From assembly GCA_943704525.1 (NCBI GenBank), contig CALSCQ010001543.1:1-64000 (forward strand): a DNA stretch of 64,000 nucleotides. The letters are read 5' to 3'. Below the pieces are notes generated by a model. That model made no database searches. It was not told the origin of the DNA and worked only from the letters and a program-made list of their open reading frames with translations. This document shows positions 22,790 through 34,639 of the stretch, in pieces (within the stretch, counting starts at the first letter, position 1; the number at the start of each line of letters is the position of its first letter). The position numbers and the translations under genes were made by a program. This DNA is from Pigoraptor vietnamica. Its lineage: Eukaryota > Opisthokonta > Filasterea.

Positions 22790-23277
22790 ATGTCGGGGCG
22801 GGAAGGTGGGGTCTTTCGTTGCGCCGTTGGCTTGTTGCTCCGATGTCACACGGAACGGAGGGCGTTGGTAGAGGGAAAGTGTTGGGACGGTTGGCAATTG
22901 AATTTGTCGCTTGTTTCATACTCTCATTGCGTGCCATGCCTTGCTTCAAACAGGCGGAAAGAAGAAGCCGCTCAAGCAGCCCAAGAAGGACGCCAAGGAG
23001 CTTGACGAGGTGTGTGCTGCTGTGAGACTGTGTCGAGTCCTGCGAACTTTTTCGTGACCTTTGTTGTAGTTTTCGAGTCTACGCGCCCATGCTGCTGCAG
23101 TGTTCTCTGTGTGCATTTTGCATTGACAGCTGCGTTGTGCACTGTGGCGTAGGACGACCTTGCCTTCAAGCAGAAGCAGAAGGAGGAGCAGAAGAAGCTT
23201 GCCGAGATGCGCGACAAGGCCTCGCAGAAGGGTCCCCTGGGTGTGTTTCCGCGCAGCGTTGCTTTCCTTTGTTGCTG

Positions 23278-23314
<37 letters not shown>

Positions 23315-23479
23315 AATGTGAGTATTCGAGAGTGAGCTAGTGCGCCGGTGTGAGAGTGACTGAGTGTGAATGTTAATGTGCCGGTGAGAGGCACTGAGTG
23401 TGCCTGTAACGTGTGGCCAGCTTGAGTATTCGTGAGTGAGAGGGCGTGTGATGAGAGTAAGAGCGCCTGTCTGTGTGTG

Positions 23480-23523
<44 letters not shown>

Positions 23524-23608
23524 TTCGCGTCTGTGGAATGCCATGCTGCTGGCTGATGCGTTGCTTTGCCTCGGTGCAGTTGGCGGCGGCATCAAGAAGT
23601 CCAAGTGA
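22790..23608 (+). CDS. TMA7: translation machinery-associated protein 7
   Basis: Four small exons (22790-22805, 22954-23009, 23153-23240, 23580-23608) close in phase to 62 residues; TMA7 is about 64. The order of motifs is exactly that of the family: MSGREGGKKKPLK, a lysine-rich linker, DDLAFKQKQKEEQKK, then KGPL followed by GGGIKKSK at the end. TMA7 is a small, conserved, lysine-rich protein that copurifies with ribosomes in yeast. Its biochemical role is poorly defined. Each exon alone is too short to be noticed as an open frame. Intron 3 holds two GT microsatellites. Confidence 0.93.
23280..23523. repeat. two (GT)n tracts in TMA7 intron 3
   Basis: GT arrays at about 23280-23314 and 23474-23523, separated by GTGAGAG-type degenerate sequence. 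Confidence 0.85.
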
Positions 23609-24255
23609 GGGACACAACTTGTCCAACAGCGTGTCTTCGTTTGCAGTAAACCCGTCCTTTTGAGTCAGGGCTTCGCTTGTCTCTTGGGTTGTGCACTTTG
23701 CTCTAGGCTCTTGGCCTACTCCGCAGTATGCAAACCACGAAGCGCAGTTTGGTTCCGTCGTTAACGGCCTGTAAAGTCGCCATTGTCTGGCGTCACTTTT
23801 GGGCGTCCTGCGTGCAAAAATGGGCGTCGCGCGAAGAAATGTCCAACTCGATCTCTGAATCGTCGTGCGAAGCATTTTGCCCGCTTTGACTCGTGTTAAC
23901 CCCCACCTTGCATCAATCGCATCCAATCCCCACCTTGCATCCATCACCTCCGGAATGCGAAACGCCGCCGTCGCAGGCACGCCCCAGTGTGGCTATTCAG
24001 TGCCGAGAGTGTGCATGTGCCTTGATACACTCGCAGGGGACGACAGAGGAAGAGGAACTACAGGGGGACGACGGAGAGAGGGAGGGTCGTACGGAGACTT
24101 ACGCGGTCGTGACCAAGCCTTTTGTTCACAGGGCTCTGAATTTGCATCGTTTCGTACGAAACCGCAGTCAAACACACACACGCTCATATAGCGTTGCCAT
24201 ACCCTCTGCGCGCGGGGGCGCCGTACGTTGCCCGCCGCGCGCCTATTTTGTGCGA
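23609..24255. other. intergenic region, TMA7 to CFAP20DC
   Basis: 647 bp with no gene seen. A short direct repeat occurs at 23907-23942: CCCCACCTTGCATC appears twice with nearby AATC. Confidence 0.6.
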
Positions 24256-27211
24256 ATGTTCCGCACGGAATTTCAGGGCGGCCCGTCGGTCGAGGTGTTC
24301 AGCGCACAGGGGTCCAACCCCGCGGCCAACTGGAAGCTGGCCGGCGCGCCCGCCATCAAGCGCGTGTTCGCGGCCGACGTGAAGAGCCACGTGTACAATG
24401 TCGAGGGCGGCACGGCGGTGAAGATGCTCCTCCCGAAGGACGAGAGCAAGGCGACGCTTGGGCTGACGCAGCGGTTCATGGTGCTCCAGGTATTTGTGCC
24501 GCCGGGGCAGCTCTTTGCGGTCGAGCTCGGCGTGTCCGACCTCGCCGGCAGCAAGCGCCGCCTCTTTCTCTCGACGGCACACGGCGAAGTCACCGTCACG
24601 CCTCTCCACGCGAGGATACCCCTCTCGCCCATTCGGCGCGGCGTGTGGATGAACCTCGCCATCGACGTTGCCTCGCTCGTCGCGGATGCGTTCCGGGGAC
24701 AGACGTACCGCGCCGTGGAGAGCATCGTGGTGGCTGCCAACTGCCGCCTGCGCAAGATCTTCACGATGAAGAACCAGCCGCCCGACGACGACTTTCCCGA
24801 GGGCGGCCCTTCGACGGCGCCGGTGGAGGCCGTGCCGCGACAGTACGCGCTGCATGCCGACGTGCAAGTTGCGACACTGGTGCGTTGGGTCGCGCTGGGT
24901 CGAAATGGGCGGTTGTCCCTGGCATGGCCACTGTGTGTTGTGCGTGCGGAGAAGACGCGATGGCTTGGGGGTTGGCTCTCGGATCTGCTTATGCTGCAAT
25001 GCACAGCGGAGTGACGCGTATGTATTTGAGGCCCGGAAATGGCTCACATTCATTTTATAACGCAGGTATTGACGATGCCGCGCATCCAAGCGGCGTGTGC
25101 GAAGGGCGGTGAGAGCGCGGCACAGAAGGGCGCCGCGGCCTCCCCAGACCACGGACGGACACCAACGGAGGAAGCGCCGGCGCTGTCGTCGGCGTCGCAG
25201 GGCGCGGTGGGTGCCGCGCGGAAGCCGCTCAAGGGGCCGTCTGCGGGTGCGCGGGGCAGCGCGGGGCGCGAACCGACGGCAGACGACAGGGCGCAAAGGT
25301 GCGTTGCATGCTCGTCGATGTGTCGTAACGTTTCTTCTTCAATGTTGTGCTGCTGCGCTCTTGTTGTCGGTCCAGTGCATAGGTCAGCTTGCTCAACTCT
25401 CATGCTTCGTCGGCCACAGTGAGAAGAGCGCGCAGAGCCAATCGGCCGTCGCACAGCAGCGCTCCAGTCGACTCGCCCAGGCACGCGCGAGGTCACGTGA
25501 GTCGCTGGCAAACGCCGCCGCCAACCGCAGCACATCGGCCACGTCCAGCAACGGCGACCTGCAGGAAATTCCGATCCCCGAAGGCACCACGGTGGCTGCG
25601 TCCGACCGGCCGTCCTCGGGTTCCGCGAAGCGCCCGTCATCCGCGCGGCGCCTTTCCGACGGAGGGAAGGGCGCGCGCCGCCCGTCGTCCCCGTCGCGCG
25701 CTGGCGCATCCGCCGACGACGGCCCGCGTCCGTCTGCCTCCGTGACGGGGTCGCGAACAGGCGGTGTTGCGGGCACACGGCGCTCGGTGGGCAGTGATCG
25801 CGGATCGCAGCGCAGCTCGGGCGATTCCGGCAAGTCCGGCGGTTCGCGCGGGAGTGGCGCAGGGGGGCTGGGCGCTGCCGTTTCGAAGGGGGCGGGGCCG
25901 GACGACGAGCGCGCTGCCACCGGCATGTACCTGTACGCGTCGCACCCGCACGCACCGCCGCCTCGCAACATTTCGCCCTCGTCTCTGGTTGCCTCGGAGG
26001 GGCGCGCGCGGCAGCCCACCGCGTCGCTTGAGGACGGTGTCAGCCTTCGGCGTGACATTGACGACAATGATTTCAGCGCGGGATCCGGCGACGAAGTCAT
26101 GACGTCGAGGGACTCTGGGATATCGGTGGCGGCGCCCACATCGGCCGTGCCGAGGGCGAAGGCCAAGACGCCCTCCCTCCGCGATGCGCGCGTCATGGTG
26201 GACAGCTCATGCTCGCCGATGCCGTCGCGTGCGCAGGGCGGCGCGGCGGTGGGCGCGGCGGGTGCATCGGGCCCGAAGAAGTACGACGCCTTCCGGTACC
26301 AGGCGCATCCCAATCCGGCGCTGAGGAGCGCGTCCGGACCGGGGTTCCCGCAGGGGCGCAGCGCATCGCGGCAGAACTCGAACGGCAAGTCGGGATCCAA
26401 TTCGCGTTCGGGGAGCCGCGCGTCGCTTGCACCCACCGCAGCGCAGGCGACAGAGGGGGGTGGCGAGGACGAGTACGATTCGGACGGCGGCTTGCGCGCG
26501 TCGTTCTTTGCGGCGTCCACTGCGTCGTCGGTTGCGTCGTCGGTGGCGCTTCCCGGCAGCCGCAGCGGGCTCGGCCACGCGTTGCTGGCAGGGCATCTGC
26601 CGCGCGCCGGCCGCCTTGCACCCGGCGGGAAGTCGCGCGTGTCGGCGACCGAGTCGCGGATCTCGCACAGGAGTTCGCGCACGAACCTGTCGGACGATGA
26701 GGATGGCGCCGGTGGGCCATTTGTGGTGGTGTGATTGCATGCGTGCGCGACTGCGTGTGCGACCATGCGAGTGTGAGTCCTTACAAGTTATGCTGGTGCA
26801 GAGGGGCGGGCAACGCCGCGGTTTGACGACGAGAGCGGCCACTTCTTTGCCAATTCTCCTTTGGTGTCACTCAACGACGGTACGTTGCTCACCTACCTTT
26901 CTCCGCCCTTGCTGTTTTCCGAGAATCGTTCAACGACTGACTCGCCCATAATGCTGCAGCGGACGAGGACGGGTGGCCCAACAGGCGCCACAACATGGGC
27001 ACGGGGCCCAACGACGGGGACGCGGAAGAGGGCGACGGTGAGGGCCGCGGGGACGGCACCTTCAGCCCGCCCGTCGTGCCGCCGAGCGCGCGCCTGCAAT
27101 CGCAGCACTCGGTGTATGCTGACGAGGACGAGAACCAGCGGAGTCTGGGCCACAGGTGGGCTGCAATTGGCACATTGGAAATCGGGTAGTCTGCACAAGG
27201 AATGTAGATGA

Positions 27212-27258
<47 letters not shown>

Positions 27259-27512
27259 GCGCGCGCACACACACACACACATACACATACGCGCGCGCGC
27301 GCGGCGCAAAGTGACTGTGTCCTTTTCGTTCGGTGCGATAGTGGCGTGCGCATGAGCTCACGGCTGTTCACTTCGTTTGCAGTGGCAAGCTGTCCAATTT
27401 CGGCGGCGGCGACGGTGACGGCTCGTCCGAGGAAGAGCTCGACCTTCTCTACGATCCGATGCTCAACTGTTACTACGACCCCCGCACAAACAAGTACTAC
27501 GAGCTCGCGTAA
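24256..27512 (+). CDS. CFAP20DC: CFAP20 domain-containing protein (CFAP20DC / C3orf67 type)
   Basis: Six exons (24256-24879, 25066-25298, 25420-26711, 26802-26879, 26960-27155, 27383-27512) close in phase to 850 residues. Residues 1-185 form a CFAP20/DUF667 domain with landmarks typical of this subfamily: [59 protein letters not shown] and [21 protein letters not shown]20 itself is an inner-junction protein of doublet microtubules, so an axonemal role is likely here. Exon 3 encodes about 430 residues of Ser/Gly/Arg/Ala-rich low complexity. The final exon ends in [22 protein letters not shown] (interrupted here only by the stop), the family's C-terminal motif. Exon 4 is placed from matching splice phases. 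Confidence 0.9.
27213..27303. repeat. (CA)n(CG)n(CA)n(CG)n array in CFAP20DC intron 5
   Basis: Alternating purine-pyrimidine throughout: CA units, then about ten CG units, CA units, then CG again. Such sequence readily forms Z-DNA. Confidence 0.9.
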
Positions 27513-27681
27513 GTCGCGGGAGTGCAAAGGACGAGGGCACTCCTTTAGCGTGTTACATCCACGCACGTGGGTGGTCTGGGGAACGCGTGCGGCGTTGTTG
27601 TCGCCCGCCATTCCCTGGCTACAGCTGAGTATACCCTGAGCCGAATTCTGCCCATGGCAACTACGACACAGTGGGGGCATT

Positions 27682-29779
27682 TTAGTACGCGTCGTAGTGG
27701 TTGACGCGGTACAAAAGCGCCTTTCCGCGGTCGTTTCCGATAGAAAGAAAACCGCCGCCGGGGCTGAACGCAAACGAATTGGCGTGGTGAATGGGCGTGG
27801 AGGCTGTCGGCCAGTTGGCAAACACCGTCAGCGACGAGACGTGCGCCTGCGTTTGTGGGTAGAGTGGGGTCAGCTATTGCGCCACGCACACAACTGCGGC
27901 GCGGGTCATTGCACGCACCAGCCTAAAGCAGTCCTTCTTGAATTTGCTCGAGAACCCGAGCACTTGGTCGTCCGTGTTGAATGCCAACTGTCGCGTGTGC
28001 AGGTCAGCAAAGCAGGAATGGCACACACGGCACGACACACACCGTCCAGCACGCACACAACGCAACTGCAACAGGACACCCACGTTGTCAATGGTCGTGG
28101 TTAGGTTCATGAACGCCTTCAGCGGCCTCGGGGCGGGCGACTTGAGCGCCGACGCATCGTAGAGGTTGACGACGCCCGCCGAACTGCCGGTCGCAAAGAA
28201 CTTGCCGCCGTGCGACGCCGCGATGGCGGTGGACCCGGTGCTGCCGTCGTCCGTGAATTTGTGCACGCACCGTTGCGTCTCAGTGTCCCACTGGTACACG
28301 TGACCATCGCCTGCATTCGCCCACGCACAACGTCACGCATTGGTCACAAGGCAGACACACGTAACGTGAAAATTTGGGCACGGGCCCACTCACTCACCGC
28401 CAGTCGACAGGAGCTGCGTCCCGTCCGCCGAGAATGCGGCCGCGCGCGCCGTTCCGTTCATTTTGAGGGTGGCGACCAACTGCTTCGTGCGCAGGGACAC
28501 GAGGAGGAGGGCGCCGTCCTGGCCCGTGAAGCACAGGTGCTGGCCATCGGGAGACACGACAAACTGCTCCAGGCTGCGCTCAGTGCGCCCGCGGACACCG
28601 GGAATCTGTGGGCAAGACCGCACTTGAGCACTGGCACATCATCGCGGCATGCGCAAACAGGCACACAATATGAATATATATGGGTATGCGTACAGCTCGA
28701 GCCTGCAGTCCTTCCCACCTTTCTGACGGATGCTCCCTCAATGTCATACACGTAGAAGAACGGCCTCCGCCCAGCGCACACGATGCTCTTGCCGTCGGGC
28801 GTGAAGTGGGCCTCGTGCATGGGCAAGTCCGGTATGTGCACGCTCTGTATCTTCGGGTTCTTCTTTCCGTCGAGCGCAAACAGCCGCAGCGTCTTATCGA
28901 GCCCCGCCGTGAGCGCAACGGGCGCCGTCGGGTGGAAGCGCACCGCCTGCACCACGGCGTCCGATGGCGCGGAGGCGTTCACGTCCTGCACGCGGGTCAC
29001 GCGCAGGCGGCCCGACGGAAGACGCACCGACCGCCGCGCAAGGAGCGGCCCCGCGCGGCGTAAGAGTGCCTCCGCTTCGAGCTCCACGGCAACAGCATCC
29101 TCGTCGCTCGCGTCGCCGCCCTCCGCCCCCTTTGCCTTCCCTTTCTTCTCTTTCCGTGAGCGCCGCTGCGCCTCTTCGGAGGGCCGCTCCGCCCACTGCG
29201 GGCGCCCGTGTATCCGCTCAAACTGCGCGCGCAGCCGCCCCTCATAGTCCGCACCGCCAATTTCCGCCTCGTCCTCCGTTTTCCTCAGCTTGCGAAGGCG
29301 CCGCTCGGCCGCAATGTCGACCGCAACGGCGGCGTCGTCTTCGTCCACCCACACAGGGCGCCGGGCGGGTGCGGACGCCTCACCCTCTTCCGCAGAGTCA
29401 CGTGCGGCCGCTTCCCGCCCACTGGGCGCGCCGTCCGTGTCCATGAAGAAGTCGCTCTGCTCTTCATTCGCAGTGGCGCAATGTTGCTCCTCGCTCGCAT
29501 CCTGCGCCCAGTTTGCGTCAGCCACTGACGCATGCTCACATCTCCTGTGAGTCACATTCGCAGGACGCACAGTCTCGCACGTAGCGCACCGCTGCAACCC
29601 ACCTCTCCTTCCCGCAGCGACTCGACCACGTCCTCAAACCGCCCAAACAGCCGCGCGGCAAGCTCTTCCTCCCCAGCGACAGGCGCGGTCGTCGCAAGCG
29701 TGCGCTTCCGCTTGACCCGCCGTTCCTCCGCCGACTCGCCACCAGCAGCCGCCTCACGCGACCGCCGTGCGCGCAACAT
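27682..29779 (-). CDS. UTP18: U3 snoRNP / SSU processome WD-repeat protein UTP18
   Basis: Six exons (29779-29603, 29501-28719, 28605-28398, 28310-28084, 27987-27919, 27846-27682) give 542 residues; human UTP18 is about 556. UTP18 belongs to the UTP-B subcomplex of the small-subunit processome in the nucleolus. The N-terminal third is charged (RKEKKGKAKG). YEGRLRAQFERIHGRPQWA is a UTP18 hallmark preceding the propeller. WD blades follow: VQAVRFHPTAPVALTAGLDKTLRLF, AHFTPDGKSIVCAG, FVVSPDGQHLCFTGQDG, FSADGTQLLSTGGDGHVYQWD, and the C-terminal FAFSPGGGFLSIGND. The exon 1/2 junction is chosen by phase and could shift slightly. Confidence 0.92.
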
Positions 29780-30030
29780 CCTCGCGAAGGGCACGTGTCT
29801 CTGCGATGGGCTTCAGTGCGATCTTCGTTCGAACATCAGCAATCCGACTGCACGTGTTCTTGTACGTCACACCAACGTCACTGCCCGTCAGCATAGCGTC
29901 AACACCACTGACGGCACAGTTGTTTCAAACCGGGAAGTCAGCTTGATGGCGAGAAAGGCGACTCCAGTCTCCCTAACAGCAGCGCACACAGTCCCAGCGA
30001 CACTGCGCACGGTCGCCCACCGCCGCCGCC
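29780..30030. promoter_or_regulatory. divergent promoter interval, UTP18 / DHX16
   Basis: 251 bp between the start codons of two RNA-processing genes. Contains ACGTCA and a CGTCA/TGACG pair at 29874-29915. No coding frame supported. Confidence 0.4.
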
Positions 30031-33000
30031 ATGGACGACCGCGCGCTGCACACGTGGGTCTCAGACCGGCTGATGGAGCTCGTGGGCATGTCGGAGCGCC
30101 TCGTCGTCCAGTTTGTCATTGGGCTCGCAAAGAGCGCGCGGACACCCGAGGCCCTGCTGGAACGCCTCGGCAGCACCGACACGATCCCCACGGACGCCCG
30201 CGGTGCCGCGTTTGCGCGGGAGCTGTTTTCGCGCGTGCCTCGGTCGGGGATGCGCGCCGCCGCTGACGACAAGCGGAGTGCGGCGCGGCAGGAGGAGGAG
30301 CGCGTGCGTGACATGTACAAGAAGAACCAGGCGTACAAGATGCTGTCGGATGACGAGGAGGCGCCTGTGCCCGCGCCGGTGAAGGAGAAGAGGGAGAAGA
30401 GGGAGAAGAGGGAGAAAAAGGAGAAGGGCGACGAGAAGGAGGACCGCAAGCGTAAGAACATACGGCGGAAAACGGAGGGCTTTGCGGACGAGGAGGACGA
30501 CGAGCCCGAGCCGCCCGCAAAGCGCGCGCGGGGTGAAGACGCGTCTGCGGAGGCCGGTGGGGATGATGAGATGGACCGGATGGAGCGCGAGCGCGAGGCG
30601 GACGTTGCGGAGAGGGACGCGTTCGCCGCGCGGCTGAAGGAGAAGGACAAGGAGCGCACGAAGAAGGCGGCGGAGACGGGCAAGGCGGCGGAGGAAGCGG
30701 CGCGGCGGCGGGAGATGGCGGAGGAGGAGCGCGAGCGGATGATTCCCGAGCTGCGCAAAAAGGCGCGCCAAAAGTACCTCGCGGAGCGGAAGGATCGGAA
30801 GCTCGCCGAGCTGCGCGACGACATTCGCGACGAGGAGTATCTGTTTGCGAACGAGGCTCTGACGGAGCGCGAGCGGCACGAGCTCGAGGTGAAGCGGCGA
30901 CTGCACGACCTGGCGATGGAGCACGAGAAGGCTGCCGAGCTTGAGAAGGTGGACCGCTACCAGATGCCGCAGAGCTACGTAGACGAGGGCGGTCGTCTGG
31001 ACACGAAGCGGCGGGAGGATCTGCTGACGCGGCGCGAGAAGGGCAAGGGGGACGCCGAGGGGGAGAAGCACGGGTTTGTGACGGAGCAGGCACGGTGGGA
31101 GGAGGAGCAGATGCGCGGGGCGACGATGCAGTTTGGCGCGAAGGACGCGAAGGAGCGCGCGAAGGAGAAGGGTGACGGCGCGGACTACGCGTACGTGTTT
31201 GAGGACAAGATCGACTTTATTATGGCGGAGACGGTCGCGGGGGACAAGGGCAAGGAGAAGGAGGCGCGCGCCGTGTCCGAGGCGGAGAAGAAGAAGATGT
31301 CGATCGAAGAGACGCGCAAGAGCCTGCCGATGTACCCCTACCGCGACGAGCTGCTGCGCGCGATCGAGGAGCACCAGGTGCTTATCATCTGCGCGGAGAC
31401 GGGCTCGGGCAAGACGACGCAGATCCCGCAGTACCTGCACGAGGTGGGCTACACGAAGCGCGGGAAGGTCGGGTGCACGCAGCCGCGGCGCGTGGCGGCC
31501 ATGTCGGTGGCCGCGCGCGTGTCGGAAGAGATGGGGACGAAGCTGGGCAACGAGGTCGGCTACTCGATTCGCTTTGAGGACTGCACCTCGGAGCGGACGG
31601 TGGTCAAGTACATGACGGACGGGATGCTGCTGCGCGAGTTTCTCTCGGAGCCGGACCTCGGCAGCTACAGCGTGATGATCATCGACGAAGCGCACGAGCG
31701 CACGCTGCACACGGACGTCCTCTTCGGCCTCGTGAAGGACATTGCGCGCTTCCGCACCGACCTCAAGCTCATCATCTCGAGCGCCACGCTCGACGCGGAG
31801 AAGTTCAGCCGGTACTTTGACGACGCGCCGATCTTCAACGTGCCCGGGCGGCGCTTCCCCGTGGACATCTACTACACCAAGGCGCCGGAGTCGGACTACC
31901 TGGACGCGGCGGTGGTGACGGTGCTGCAGATCCACCTCACGCAGCCGCCGGGCGACATTCTCGTGTTCCTCACGGGCCAGGAGGAGATTGAGACAGCGCA
32001 CGAGATTCTGCAGGAGCGCGCGCGCCGCCTGGGGTCGAAGATCTCGGAGCTCATCCTCGCGCCGATATACTCGACGCTGCCGTCGGACATGCAGGCGAAG
32101 ATCTTCGAGCCGACGCCGCCCGGTGCGCGCAAGGTGGTCCTCGCCACGAACATTGCCGAGACCTCGCTGACGATCGACGGCATCATCTACGTGATTGATC
32201 CGGGATTTTCGAAGCAGAAGTCGTACAACCCGCGCACGGGCATGGAGTCGCTCATCGTTACGCCCGTCTCTCGCGCGTCGGCGCAGCAGCGTGCCGGTCG
32301 TGCGGGGCGCGTGGCCGCGGGCAAGTGCTTTCGCCTGTACACGGCGTGGGCCTTCCACAACGAGCTCGAGGAGAGCACGATCCCTGAGATTCAGCGCACG
32401 AACCTCGGCAACGTGGTGCTGCTGCTCAAGTCGCTCGGCATCAACGACCTCATCCACTTTGATTTCATGGATCCGCCGCCCGCGGAGACGCTGATCCGCG
32501 CCCTCGAGCAGCTGTACGCACTCGGCGCGCTGAACGACCGCGGCGAGCTGACGAAGCTCGGGCGGCGCATGGCCGAGTTCCCGCTCGACCCCATGATGTC
32601 CAAGATGCTGATTGCGAGCGAGCAGTACGGGTGCTCTGAGGAGATGCTCTCGATCGCAAGCATGCTCTCCGTCGGCAACGCGATCTTCTACCGGCCCAAG
32701 GACAAGGCCGTGCACGCCGACAATGCCCGCGTCAATTTTTTCGTGCCTGGCGGCGACCACCTGACGCTGCTCAACGTGTTCCGGCAGTGGTTTGAGACGG
32801 ACTATTCGACGCAGTGGTGCTTTGAGAACTTCATCCAGGTGGGTTCCCTCCCCTGTGACTGCTGGTCCCTTCTTTCCCCCTCCCCCCTATCCCATCAGTT
32901 CCGTCTCCTGCGCCTGTTCGACCCTTCCACTCTGCCCCTGCCCTCTCGCCTCACTTGTGTGTTGGATTGCGCGCTGACAGCCCGCCTCTTTCGCCCGCAG

Positions 33001-33621
33001 CACCGCAGCATGAAGCGGGCGCGCGATGTCCGCGAGCAGCTCACCGGCCTCATGGAGCGCGTCGAAATCGAGCCGTCGTCGACGCAGGACGCCGTCGCCA
33101 TCCGCAAGGCCATCACGGCGGGCTTCTTCTACCACACCGCGCGCCTCGGCAAAGGGGGGCAGGTGGGCGACTGCGGCGCTGATGCAAATGTGTGCACTGC
33201 TCGATGCGCCGTCCAAAATACTCACCCGCCTTCTCTACCCCGCGCGTCTGCCTTTGCTCCCGCGCAGTACAAGACGGTGAAGCACTCGCAGGCGGTGCAG
33301 ATTCACCCGAACAGCAGCCTCTTCCAGGCCACGCCGCAGCCGCGCTGGGTCATCTACCACGAGCTCGTGTTCACGACCAAGGAATTCATGCGACAGACCA
33401 TCGAGATCCAGGCGCCGTGGCTGCTCGAGGTCGCGCCGCACTACTACAAGGCGAACGAGCTCGACGAGTCCGGCAACTTGGGCAAGAAGATGCCCAAGAC
33501 GGTGCGTCCCTGACGTCGTGCGCTGCAAATAGAGCGTGCCAATTCATGCGACGGTGCACTGTTGCTGATGCACTGATTTCGTGCGCAGACTGGCAAGGCG
33601 CCCGGGGAGGCTGGCCGGTGA
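30031..33621 (+). CDS. DHX16: spliceosomal DEAH-box RNA helicase DHX16 / PRP2
   Basis: Four exons (30031-32838, 33001-33162, 33268-33501, 33589-33621) give 1078 residues; human DHX16 is about 1041. PRP2/DHX16 remodels the activated spliceosome before the first step of splicing. The N terminus matches the DHX16 PWI-like region ([26 protein letters not shown]), followed by a long Lys/Glu-rich stretch. Helicase motifs: [13 protein letters not shown] (I, about 455-466), [10 protein letters not shown] (Ia), IIDEAHERT (II, DEAH at 552-555), [10 protein letters not shown] (III), FLTGQEEIE (IV), [10 protein letters not shown] (V), QRAGRAGR (VI). The helicase-associated and OB regions lie in exons 2-3. 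The final exon adds ten residues. The gene shows strong codon bias, which opens long antisense frames. Confidence 0.96.
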
Positions 33622-33689
33622 CGACAGCGGCAGAGCGCGGAAGAATGTGGTTGTGTGGACTTTGAGGGCGAATGGGGGCGAAACGGAGC

Positions 33690-34267
33690 TCAGAGCTCCT
33701 TCTTCATCTTCTCGATGCTGAACTCGTTGGACGTTGCGACATGTGCGGCGACCCCAATCGCGCACCCAATGGCAGCGCCGCCGAGGAGGGCGCCGGGTAG
33801 AGAGAGACCCGCTCCCCGCCGCGCTGCAAGGAAGAGCACGGAGCCAGCGCCGGCGCCGATGGCTGAGAACTGGTCCGTGCGGTTCTGTCCTTCGTTGTAG
33901 TGAAGCCGGTAGACGCGGTCTGCGGGGACACAATGTGAGCCATTCGCGTCGTGCTCGAATGCGGTAAACTATTCCTCGAAGTTAAAGGCTCACCGTGGAG
34001 GCCGTCGTCCGTCATCGACTGCATCTTGTACATCCCAAAGGCGCATGAAACGGCAGTGAAGGCGACCGACATGCCAGCCACGCCGCGCGCGTACGACGCC
34101 ATCGAAATCGGCCGTCCCCGAAGGCGCAGAACAATGGGCACGAGGGGAACGCCGAGGACTGCGCCCGCCTGGAAACCTTTGGCAGCCACATGGCCCATAA
34201 GCAGCTCGTGCGCGTGCTTCGTCGGGTCGAAGGCACCGCTGTCGTCGCCAATTGCGCGCCGGCCCAT
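33690..34267 (-). CDS. small multi-pass membrane protein with C-terminal KKEL
   Basis: Two exons (34267-33994, 33919-33690) give 167 residues. At least three hydrophobic, Gly/Ala-rich segments are visible: AGAVLGVPLVPIVL, ARGVAGMSVAFTAVSCAFG and LPGALLGGAAIGCAIGVAAH, interspersed with basic loops. The last four residues are KKEL, a KKXX-type dilysine signal that retrieves type I and multispanning membrane proteins to the ER if the tail is cytosolic. I do not recognise the family with certainty; a small DUF-type membrane protein is likely. The gene converges on DHX16 and diverges from CPT2. Confidence 0.7.
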
Positions 34268-34639
34268 TTTGAATTTTGAGATTGACTCAAGCCACACGGG
34301 ACTAAGTTAGGAAGGAAGTCAATCGTGGCAAAGTGTGCGAGAAAGACGGAGAGGCAGACAAGTCGCTTTTGCCATCGTGGCAATAATTTGAGAGGTGTGC
34401 GTGCGTGTGCGTGCCTCCAAAGGGGTGGATTGTGTTGATGGACAATCGTTTGGTTGTCCAGACACTGCGAGAGCGGACACAGAGTAAACTCCCTGGAATC
34501 CTATCACATGACGCGCCCATATGTCCGCCGTTGGCACTTTGGAGCACCTGACCTCACGCCCAGCAACAAGAAGACAGCAGCCAGTGTGCAGTAGTGTGCC
34601 GGGAACACTGCTCAACTGTACCTCCAAGGCGTGCGGAAA
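34268..34639. promoter_or_regulatory. divergent promoter interval, membrane protein / CPT2
   Basis: 372 bp with no gene of its own, separating two start codons. It contains a diverged pair of GTTGTCCAGACA/GGTTGTCC-like strings near 34440-34465 but no clear TATA or CRE. Confidence 0.4.

Noticed and set aside
30061-32760. 899-residue open frame antisense to DHX16
   Set aside because: It mirrors a well-supported helicase gene whose GC-rich third positions remove stops on the other strand. Its translation is Arg/Leu/His-rich with no motifs.
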